Source: Gammaproteobacteria bacterium (lineage in GTDB: Bacteria > Pseudomonadota > Gammaproteobacteria > UBA7966). From it: DNA of 11,506 nucleotides. The translations under genes were made by a program, and so were the position numbers. The notes beneath the pieces are model-generated. The model was not told the DNA's origin. It did no database searches and saw only the letters and a program-made list of their open reading frames with translations. The DNA lies in contig DNIF01000154.1 of assembly GCA_003485715.1 (NCBI GenBank), positions 1 to 11,506 of the forward strand, written 5' to 3'. Position 1 is the first letter of the stretch. Every line of letters begins with the position of its first letter. Of this stretch, positions 5,773-11,506 are shown piece by piece.

Positions 5773-7065
5773 TCACTTGAACGGATGCCTGAGGATGATG
5801 GTGTCGGCCCGATCCGGGCCGGTGGAGACGATATCCACGGGCACGCCTACCACTTCGGCGAGCCGCTCCAGATAGCGCCGGGCCGCCTCAGGCAGCCGGG
5901 CATACTCGCGCACACCGAGAGTGCTCTCCTGCCAGCCCGGCCACTCCTCGTACACCGGCTCGCATTCCGCATAGGCCTCGGCCCCTGCCGGGGGGAGTTC
6001 GCGGATGACCGTGCCCTGCCGGTAACCGGTGCAGATGCGCAGGGTGTCGAGACCATCGAGCACATCGAGCTTGGTGATGCAGAGGCCGGTGAGGCTATTG
6101 AGCTGACGTGAGCGCCGCAGGGCCACGGCGTCGAACCAGCCACAGCGCCGGGGGCGGCCCGTAGTGGCACCGAACTCGTGCCCTCGGGTAGCGAGATGCT
6201 CGCCCAGATCGTCGAAGAGCTCGGTCGGGAACGGACCCGAACCGACCCGAGTGGTATAGGCCTTGGTGATCCCGAGCACGTAATCGAAGGCACAGGGGCC
6301 GATGCCGGTACCCGTCGCGGCACCGCCCGCGGTGGTGTTGCTCGAGGTCACGTACGGGTAAGTGCCATGATCGACGTCGAGCAGCGTGCCTTGCGCACCC
6401 TCGAAGAGCACGGATTGACCGCTTGCCTGCGCTGCGCCGATCGCCGCGGTCACATCGCCCACCAGCGGCGCGATGCGCTCCACGTAGGCGAGCTGCTCGT
6501 CGAGGATCTGCTGGAAGTCGTGGGCCGGCTGACGGTAATAGTGCTGCAATACGAAGTTGTGGAAGTCGAGCACCTCGCCCAACTTGGCCGCAAAGCGTTC
6601 CCGGTGCAGCAGATCGCCGACCCGCAGGGCACGTCGAGCGACCTTGTCCTCGTAGGCGGGCCCGATGCCGCGGCCCGTGGTCCCGATGGCGGCGGCACCC
6701 CGCGCCCGCTCGCGGGCCTGATCGAGACTCACGTGGTAGGGCAGGATGAGTACGGCCGCATCGGACAGCATGAGCCGCCCGGCGGTCACGATGCCAGCGG
6801 CCTCGACCGTGTCGAGTTCCTCGGTGAGCGCGGCCAACGACACCACCACACCGTTGCCGATGAGGCATTGCACGCCTGCGCGCAGGATGCCGGAAGGCAG
6901 CAGATGCAGAACGGTCTTGCGACCATCGATCACGACCGTATGGCCGGCGTTGTGCCCGCCCTGGAAGCGTGCGACCACGCTCACCTTCTCGGTGAGCAGG
7001 TCCACCACCTTACCCTTGCCCTCGTCACCCCACTGGGTGCCGACGATGACGACGTTACTGGCCAA
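5773..7065 (-). CDS. purA: Adenylosuccinate synthetase
   Basis: Catalyses IMP + aspartate + GTP to adenylosuccinate, the first committed step from IMP to AMP, in the cytosol as a homodimer. At 430 aa it has normal full length. Visible motifs: the GTP-binding loop GTQWGDEGKGK at 9-19 (catalytic Asp14), GGHNAGHT at 36-43 (catalytic His42), the IMP loop GTTGRGIGPAYEDK at 128-141, FEGAQGTLLDVDHGTYPYVT at 221-240, TRVGSGPFPTEL at 272-283, GATTGRPRRCGWFDAVALR at 299-317, the guanine-specificity motif TKLD at 331-334 and STGPDR at 414-419. The start is TTG at 7065, since no ATG or GTG lies at the homologous position and GGGAG (7073-7077) is 7 bases upstream. It lies 137 bases downstream of hisZ and converges on the tRNA-Leu gene. 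Confidence 0.97.
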   Translation of the reverse strand: MASNVVIVGTQWGDEGKGKVVDLLTEKVSVVARFQGGHNAGHTVVIDGRKTVLHLLPSGILRAGVQCLIGNGVVVSLAALTEELDTVEAAGIVTAGRLMLSDAAVLILPYHVSLDQARERARGAAAIGTTGRGIGPAYEDKVARRALRVGDLLHRERFAAKLGEVLDFHNFVLQHYYRQPAHDFQQILDEQLAYVERIAPLVGDVTAAIGAAQASGQSVLFEGAQGTLLDVDHGTYPYVTSSNTTAGGAATGTGIGPCAFDYVLGITKAYTTRVGSGPFPTELFDDLGEHLATRGHEFGATTGRPRRCGWFDAVALRRSRQLNSLTGLCITKLDVLDGLDTLRICTGYRQGTVIRELPPAGAEAYAECEPVYEEWPGWQESTLGVREYARLPEAARRYLERLAEVVGVPVDIVSTGPDRADTIILRHPFK

Positions 7066-7072
7066 TGACTCA

Positions 7073-7108
7073 CTCCCGGGAGGTTGCTGCCGGCATGTGG
7101 CCGGCAGC
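7073..7108 (-). promoter_or_regulatory. purA leader: perfect hairpin and palindromic Shine-Dalgarno
   Basis: Upstream of the TTG start of purA, the Shine-Dalgarno GGGAG is half of a perfect 10-bp palindrome CTCCCGGGAG (7073-7082). Three bases further upstream is a perfect 9-bp hairpin, GCTGCCGGC / GCCGGCAGC (7086-7094 and 7100-7108), with a 5-base loop. Nearby, GAGTG-CAA-CACTC (7147-7159) and a bulged GC hairpin at about 7173-7195 directly after the hisZ stop add further structure. There is no T-run, so an intrinsic terminator is unlikely. Control of purA translation or of mRNA stability between hisZ and purA is possible but inferred. Confidence 0.5.
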
Positions 7109-7202
7109 GGATGATGTGTGGTGTGCCGAGGTCGGAGGCGGCGAGCGAGTGCAACACTCCAGCAGCAGACGCGGCCCGCGTGAACGCGCGGGGCCGGCGC
7201 AG

Positions 7203-8396
7203 TCAGACCGGTTGCACATCCTCTGCGCCCTCCTGGACGGCCCAGCCCTGACCCGTGCGCACGATGCTACGCGCATACCGTTCGGGGCAATCGCCGGACG
7301 GCCCGGGAAGTTGCCGGATGACCGTCTCGCCCGCAGCCCGCAGGGCGGCGACCAGGGCCTCCAGCGCTGGGTCCTCCCCGGCCGGGGCAAGGATCGCCGG
7401 CCTTGGCACCGGCAGGACGAAGCCATCGGCGATGGCCTTGAGGTCGAGACTGAAACCGGTCGCCGGGCGCGCCCGGCCGAAGAACCGCCCGATGTCATCA
7501 TAGCGGCCACCGCGCGCCAGGCTCTGGCCGTAGCCGCGGGCGTAGGCCGAGAAGATGACACCCGTGTGGTAGTGATAACCACGCAGATCGGCCAGATCGA
7601 TGTGGATTTCCACTTTCGGGCAGCGCGCGCGCAATCCTGCGACGAGCGCAGCGAGGGTATCGAGCGCCAGGAGTACACCCGAACCGGCGTCGGCAAAGCG
7701 GCTGCGGGCCTCAACCAGCACCGAAGCATCACCTGAGAGACGCACCCAGTCGGTCAGCCAGCGACGGGCACGGGCCGGTTGCGACCAACCATCGGCCCGG
7801 GCAAGGAGCGCGGGCAGTGCCTTGCGCTGGAGATCGCCGAAGACCTCGGCAGCCGTCCCGGAATCCAGACCGAGAGCCTCGACAAGGGAGTGGAAGATCC
7901 CCATATGGCCAAGATCGACACAGGGCTGGGTGACGCCTGCTGCGTCGAGCGCAGCCACCATGAGCGAGAGCACCTCCAGGTCGGCCGCGACATCCGCCGA
8001 GCCATAGAGCTCCGCGCCGACCTGAAGCGGGTTGCGGCTGCCACACAGACCATCGCGATGCACCGTGAGCACACTGCCGAGGTAGCAAAGCCGGGAGGGC
8101 CCCTCCACCGCGAGTTGATGGGCGTCCATGCGCGCGACCTGGGGTGTCATGTCGGCACGCACCCCGAGCAGATGCCCGGTGAGCGGGTCCACCAGCTTGA
8201 AGGTGTTGCGCTCCAGATCGTTGCCGACCCCGGTCAGCAGGGATTCGAGTTGATCGACGATCGGCGGCATTACCAGCCGATAGCCCCAGCCGCTGAACAG
8301 ATCGAGCAGCCGACGACGCGCGAGTTCGAGTCGTGCAGCCGCCTCGGGCAGGGCGACTTCGACGCCCTCCGGGAGTTGCCAGTGAGAGCGGGTCAT
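7203..8396 (-). CDS. hisZ: ATP phosphoribosyltransferase regulatory subunit HisZ
   Basis: Paralogue of histidyl-tRNA synthetase without aminoacylation activity. It forms a hetero-octamer with the short form of HisG and is required for activity and histidine feedback of the first step of histidine synthesis. At 397 aa it fits the family. The class II synthetase fold is visible as GVRADMTPQVARMDA (78-92), LQVGAELYG (124-132), GYHYHTG (273-279) and ARGGRYDDI (294-302), which are degenerate forms of the HisRS motifs. The C-terminal anticodon-binding domain is replaced by a short Rossmann-like end (about 330-397). Start ATG 8396 lacks a clear Shine-Dalgarno. It lies 38 bases after hflC, so it is probably in the hflKC transcript, and its position between hflC and purA is typical in Gammaproteobacteria. 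A HisRS is unlikely because of length and context. Confidence 0.94.
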   Translation of the reverse strand: MTRSHWQLPEGVEVALPEAAARLELARRRLLDLFSGWGYRLVMPPIVDQLESLLTGVGNDLERNTFKLVDPLTGHLLGVRADMTPQVARMDAHQLAVEGPSRLCYLGSVLTVHRDGLCGSRNPLQVGAELYGSADVAADLEVLSLMVAALDAAGVTQPCVDLGHMGIFHSLVEALGLDSGTAAEVFGDLQRKALPALLARADGWSQPARARRWLTDWVRLSGDASVLVEARSRFADAGSGVLLALDTLAALVAGLRARCPKVEIHIDLADLRGYHYHTGVIFSAYARGYGQSLARGGRYDDIGRFFGRARPATGFSLDLKAIADGFVLPVPRPAILAPAGEDPALEALVAALRAAGETVIRQLPGPSGDCPERYARSIVRTGQGWAVQEGAEDVQPV

Positions 8397-8434
8397 GCGT
8401 CGTGCGCCGGTGCCGCGTTGTCAGGGGCACGCCA

Positions 8435-9304
8435 TCAGCGGCCTTCTGGCCCGTCGAGGTAGCGGAAGAATGGCGACCCGGAGTCGAGCAGCAGGATGTC
8501 GCGCTCACCGCGGAAGCTCTCGCGATAGGCCGACAATGTGCGGTAGAGCGAGTAGAACTCGCGGTCCGCCGCATAAGCCTCGGCATAGACCCGAGCGGCG
8601 GCGGCGTCGCCCTCGCCACGCAGGGTCTCGGCCTCCCGGTAGGCCTCAGCGAGCTTCACCGAGCGCTCGCGGTCGGCGCTCGCGCGGATCCGTTCGGCGG
8701 CTTCAGCACCTTTGGAGCGCAGGTCGCGCGCGACCCTTTCACGCTCGGCACGCATGCGCAGGTAGACGCTGTTGGAGACCTCGGCAGGGAGGTCGATGCG
8801 CTTCACGCGCACATCCGTGATCGTGACACCGAGTTCGCGCACCTTCTCATCCGCCATCCGCGAGACCGCCTGCATCAGTGCCCCGCGCTCGCCGGAGACC
8901 ACGTCCTTCACTGTTCTGCGGGCGAACTCCTCGCGCAGCGCAGCATTCACCTTCTGGAAGATCAGTTCCCCGGCGCGGCCTTCATCCCCGCGAGTGGCAA
9001 CGAAGAAGCGGGGGGGATCCTGAATGCGCCAGCGCACGAAGGAATCGACGATGACATCCTTCTTTTCGGATGTCAGGAAACGCTCCGGCTCGGAGTCGAT
9101 ATTGAGCAGGCGCCGATCGAACTTGTGCACCGTGTCGATGAAGGGCAGCTTGAAGTGCAGCCCGGGCTGATAGTCGGTGTACTTGATCTCGGAGAGCCGC
9201 ACGAGGATGGCGTGCTCGCGCTGGTCGACGGTGAAGAAGACGTCGAAGCCCACGAGCACCAGTACGACGAGGATCCCGGGCAACCAGGCCCTGAGGATGT
9301 TCAT
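8435..9304 (-). CDS. hflC: HflC, modulator of FtsH protease
   Basis: SPFH/band-7 inner-membrane protein that assembles with HflK into a large periplasm-facing cage around the FtsH protease and modulates degradation of membrane and phage lambda CII proteins. A single N-terminal anchor (about residues 6-25) is followed by the band-7 domain, including REHAILVRLSEI, PGLHFKLPFIDTV and SEKKDVIVDSFVRWRI. A charged helical region (RMRAERERVARDLRSKG through AYREAETLRGEGDAAAARVYAEAY) and the conserved C-terminal SPFFRYLD complete it. At 289 aa it is shorter than E. coli HflC (334 aa), mainly because it lacks the insertion before the RIKQINLPTEVS-like block (here RVKRIDLPAEVS). Its ATG overlaps the hflK TGA in an ATGA junction, a sign of translational coupling and fixed stoichiometry. 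Confidence 0.96.
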   Translation of the reverse strand: MNILRAWLPGILVVLVLVGFDVFFTVDQREHAILVRLSEIKYTDYQPGLHFKLPFIDTVHKFDRRLLNIDSEPERFLTSEKKDVIVDSFVRWRIQDPPRFFVATRGDEGRAGELIFQKVNAALREEFARRTVKDVVSGERGALMQAVSRMADEKVRELGVTITDVRVKRIDLPAEVSNSVYLRMRAERERVARDLRSKGAEAAERIRASADRERSVKLAEAYREAETLRGEGDAAAARVYAEAYAADREFYSLYRTLSAYRESFRGERDILLLDSGSPFFRYLDGPEGR

Positions 9305-10509
9305 GGGCGATCCCTCTCGCGTGAACGGTTGCGCGCCGTGTCTGCAGGGGCCGCATTGGTGCCCACGTTGGCGCCCGCGGCCGGATTGACTGCCGATGCT
9401 TCGGTTGCCCCTCCCCCCGGTGCAGCAGTGACAGCGGTCTCGAGCGGGGGCGTCGCCTGGACGGGATTGCGCCCGCCCAGGAGGGCTTCCAGAGGCAGCA
9501 GCATCACGTTCTGGCTACCCTGCGCGGACGAATCCATCAGCAGCTTGCTGGAGCGCGCCAACACGTGTTCCATGGTGTCGATGTGCAGACGCTGCCGCGT
9601 GAGATCCGGGTCTTCGCGGTAGGCGCCGAGCAATTGAGTGAAACGCGAGGCCTCACCACGGGCACGCGAGATGGCGGCCTCCCGATAGGCGGTCCCCTCC
9701 TCCACCAGGCGCGCTGCAGCACCCTGCGCCTTCGGCACCACTTCCTTGCGGTAGGCCTCTGCCTCGTTGATGAGTCGCTGCTCGTCCTCACGGGCCTTGA
9801 TGGCATCGTCGAAGGCGCTCTTGACCTGCTCGGGCGGCTTGGCACTGAGGATGTTGACGCTGTCGACCATCAGCCCCGCGCCGTACTGGTCGACCAGGGT
9901 CTGGATGGTCTCGGCGGTGCGCACCGAGACCTCGCTGCGGCCCTCGGTGAGCACGAAGTCCATCACATTGGTGCCGATCACCTCGCGGATGGCCGTCTCC
10001 GACGCCTGCCGCAGCGTGGCATCCGGGCCACGTACGTTGAAGAGGAAGGCCTCGACGGATGCCACCTTGTACTGCACGGCCATGTCGACCTCGACGATGT
10101 TTTCGTCCTGGGTGAGCATCGCTGCGTGGTGGGTGATGGAACGCACTTGATCGACGTTCTCCACCTCCACGAACTCGATGGGTCGCGGCCAGCGCAGATG
10201 CACCCCAGGTTCGAGAACGGCCACCGGGCTACCGAAGCGCAACACCACACCGCGCTCTGCGGGCTCCACGAACTTGAACACCTCGCCTGCCAGCAGGACC
10301 AGCGCCACCGCCGCAACGACCCACAGCAGGCCGGCAGCCGAGCCCCGTTCGGACTGTCCAGACCCTCCCTGCCCACCACCGGTTTGGCCGCCACCGAACA
10401 GGCTGCGCAGACCGGCCAGCAAGCGCCGGTAGACCTCGTCGAGCTCGGGCGGTCCATCGTTGGGCCGTCGCCCCCAGGGGTCGCGTCCGCTTGGTTCATT
10501 CCATGCCAT
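9301..10509 (-). CDS. hflK: HflK, modulator of FtsH protease
   Basis: Partner of HflC in the FtsH-HflKC complex. Start ATG 10509 was chosen because MAWNEPSGRDPWG matches the well-conserved HflK beginning; an in-frame ATG at 10608 would add 33 unconserved residues. A weak AAGGA lies about 12 bases upstream of 10509. The 402-aa product has a Gly-rich cytoplasmic N-terminus (36-56), one membrane anchor (about 58-77, GLLWVVAAVALVLLAGEVF), a band-7 domain (about 78-250, with ERGVVLRFG and PGVHLRWPRP), a helical stalk with AYRKEVVPKAQGAAARL and SRARGEASRF, the conserved LHIDTMEHVL (308-317), and a Pro/Ala-rich low-complexity tail from about 350. It is translationally coupled to hflC by a 4-base overlap and preceded by hflX, the classic hfl arrangement. 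Confidence 0.96.
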   Translation of the reverse strand: MAWNEPSGRDPWGRRPNDGPPELDEVYRRLLAGLRSLFGGGQTGGGQGGSGQSERGSAAGLLWVVAAVALVLLAGEVFKFVEPAERGVVLRFGSPVAVLEPGVHLRWPRPIEFVEVENVDQVRSITHHAAMLTQDENIVEVDMAVQYKVASVEAFLFNVRGPDATLRQASETAIREVIGTNVMDFVLTEGRSEVSVRTAETIQTLVDQYGAGLMVDSVNILSAKPPEQVKSAFDDAIKAREDEQRLINEAEAYRKEVVPKAQGAAARLVEEGTAYREAAISRARGEASRFTQLLGAYREDPDLTRQRLHIDTMEHVLARSSKLLMDSSAQGSQNVMLLPLEALLGGRNPVQATPPLETAVTAAPGGGATEASAVNPAAGANVGTNAAPADTARNRSRERDRP

Positions 10510-10545
10510 GTCGAGAGGATTTCCTTCAGTGCAACATTTAGGTCT

Positions 10546-10567
10546 GGTGCCAGCCCGGGCCGGCACC
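10546..10567 (-). promoter_or_regulatory. 9-bp hairpin in the hflX-hflK gap
   Basis: Read on the minus strand, GGTGCCGGC-CCGG-GCTGGCACC forms a 9-bp stem with one G-U pair and a 4-base loop, 36 bases before the hflK ATG. It sits in the 149-bp gap between hflX and hflK, the only sizeable gap in the hfl block apart from the purA leader. No T-run follows, so it is more likely an RNA processing, stability or attenuation element than an efficient terminator. Confidence 0.45.
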
Positions 10568-10606
10568 GACGATCCCGACGGACTGCCGGGCCCTGCACAG
10601 CCCATC

Positions 10607-10636
10607 ATGTTACCGGCCGGCCCGGAAGACCGGCAA
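10607..10636 (-). promoter_or_regulatory. Weak candidate promoter for hflK
   Basis: On the minus strand TTGCCG (10636-10631) and TAACAT (10612-10607) are separated by 18 bases; each matches the sigma-70 consensus at four of six positions. It lies just inside the hflX-hflK gap, which is longer than needed for simple cotranscription. In GC-rich DNA such matches are common, so this is only a suggestion. Confidence 0.2.
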
Positions 10637-10658
10637 CAGCGGTACTGGTATCTGCGGG

Positions 10659-11506
10659 TCAGTCGCCCACAGCCTGCGCGTGCGGCGCGGGTCGCTCCAG
10701 GGTCGCACGATCGAAACCCTCCCGCGCCAGCAGACGCTCCAGGCGGGTCGTGTCCAGGGCCACGTCGAGCACGCTGCCATCCTCCTCCTGCGCCTCATGC
10801 CGCACCACACCCAGCGCGTACAAACGGGATCGCAGGCGCCCGGCAGCTGCGGGAAGATGCAGGCGGTGCTCTTGGGGTTGCCCCCCCGCCAGGCGCTCAC
10901 TGACCGCCGTGGCCAGGAGAGACAAACCCTCACCCTCGAGCGCAGACACGTGAACCCGCACAGGGTTTCCCTCCTCATCACGCACGAGATGCGGCGCGAG
11001 TTCGGGAACCTGGTCGATCTTGTTCATTACCTCGAGCAGCGGCACCTCCGCCGCATCGATGGACTCGAGCACCTCGAGTACCTGAGCGCGCTTGTCCTCC
11101 CATTCCGGATCGGAACGATCGATGACGTGCAGCAGCAGGCTGGCATGGGCCGCCTCCTCGAGGGTGGCACGGAAGGCCGCGACGAGTGCGTGCGGCAAAT
11201 GGCGAATGAAACCTACCGTGTCGCCGAAGACCACTGTCCCGATGCCGGGTACCTGACGATGCCGCAGGCGTGGATCGAGCGTGGCGAAGAGCTGATCCAT
11301 GGCCAACGAGAAGGCGCCGGTCAAGGCGTTGAACAAGGAGCTCTTGCCCGCGTTCGTATAACCCACCAGCGCCACCACGGGCAGTTCGGCACGCAGCCGA
11401 GCGCGTCGGCCCTCGGCCCGGCGACGGCGCACCTCCTCGAGGCGTTTGCCCAGCCGATCGATGCGACGGGCGATGAGGCGCCGGTCGAGTTCGATCTGCT
11501 TCTCAC
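10659..11506 (-). CDS. hflX: GTPase HflX (C-terminal part, cut by the window edge)
   Basis: Ribosome-associated GTPase of the Obg-HflX superfamily that binds 50S subunits and rescues stalled or heat-damaged 70S ribosomes by splitting them. 281 codons are visible, from EKQIELDRRLIARRIDRL at the edge, which belongs to the conserved GPGE-K/T-Q-x-E-x-DRR linker, to the TGA stop at 10661-10659. The frame stays open to the edge, so an internal GTG at 11432 is not the start. All G motifs are seen: G1 GYTNAGKSS, G2 DQLFATLDP, G3 DTVGF in DTVGFIRHLPHALVAAF, G4 NKID and G5 SALEG. A C-terminal domain follows with GRLRSRLYAL and EEDGSVLDV. The N-terminal nucleotide-binding domain, about 150-180 residues judging from the 426-aa E. 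coli protein, is outside the window. hflK follows after 149 bases. Confidence 0.96.
   Translation of the reverse strand, partial: EKQIELDRRLIARRIDRLGKRLEEVRRRRAEGRRARLRAELPVVALVGYTNAGKSSLFNALTGAFSLAMDQLFATLDPRLRHRQVPGIGTVVFGDTVGFIRHLPHALVAAFRATLEEAAHASLLLHVIDRSDPEWEDKRAQVLEVLESIDAAEVPLLEVMNKIDQVPELAPHLVRDEEGNPVRVHVSALEGEGLSLLATAVSERLAGGQPQEHRLHLPAAAGRLRSRLYALGVVRHEAQEEDGSVLDVALDTTRLERLLAREGFDRATLERPAPHAQAVGD

Noticed and set aside
6178..7068. A 296-codon plus-strand frame over purA
   Set aside because: It is a shadow of purA, which is full-length and fully conserved.
8333..9622. A 429-codon plus-strand frame across hflC
   Set aside because: It runs antisense to hisZ, hflC and hflK and shows no family features.
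10510..10608. Longer HflK N-terminus from ATG 10608
   Set aside because: The extra 33 residues are unlike any HflK start and cover the intergenic hairpin; MAWNEPSGRDPWG at 10509 is the conserved beginning.
9565..10953. A 462-codon plus-strand frame across hflK and the hflX end
   Set aside because: It is antisense to hflK, the structured gap and hflX, with no recognisable motif and a His/Arg-rich shadow composition.
1..11506. CRISPR arrays, riboswitches, phage attachment sites
   Set aside because: Looked for and not seen: no regularly spaced repeats, no recognisable riboswitch core, and no direct repeat of the tRNA 3' end elsewhere in the window.

Overview
The window looks like a GC-rich gammaproteobacterial chromosome segment. 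The minus strand carries, in transcription order from the right edge, hflX (cut by the edge), hflK, hflC, hisZ, purA, rnr and rlmB. A tRNA-Leu(CAG) gene lies on the plus strand between purA and rnr. This order (HflX GTPase, HflKC membrane complex, HisZ, adenylosuccinate synthetase, RNase R, 23S rRNA 2'-O-methyltransferase) is a familiar housekeeping block in Gammaproteobacteria. A Chromatiales/Ectothiorhodospira-like host would fit, but the assignment below class level is a guess.

Layout from left to right. Bases 1-388 have no convincing gene; they hold a short tandem motif that may be a remnant of an insertion-sequence end. Bases 389-670 encode a small unrecognised protein, followed by a set of competing inverted repeats. 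Bases 844-2143 encode an M48-type membrane zinc metalloprotease on the plus strand. Its catalytic domain is intact, but the N-terminal membrane segment, with its strong ribosome binding site, is in a different frame, so there is a one-base frameshift near 1025. Its stop codon overlaps the stop of rlmB tail to tail. rlmB and rnr follow on the minus strand. A 299-bp region (5275-5573) separates rnr from the tRNA and holds a dispersed-repeat-like sequence and the tRNA promoter. The tRNA ends in a textbook intrinsic terminator. purA starts at TTG behind a structured leader. hisZ, hflC and hflK lie close together (hflK and hflC overlap by 4 bases), and hflX lies 149 bp upstream of hflK.

Functionally the minus-strand block combines translation and ribosome quality (HflX, RNase R, RlmB, tRNA-Leu), membrane-protein quality control (HflKC, which modulates FtsH) and two nucleotide-linked biosynthetic proteins (PurA for AMP, HisZ for the first step of histidine synthesis). 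HisZ implies a short-form HisG elsewhere in the genome. The M48 protease at the left is a second membrane proteolysis gene.

I did not find a clearly new biological system. The best leads are the M48 protein with a pseudopilin-like C-terminus and its frameshift, the structured purA leader with a TTG start, and the repeats in the accessory-looking left 0.8 kb.
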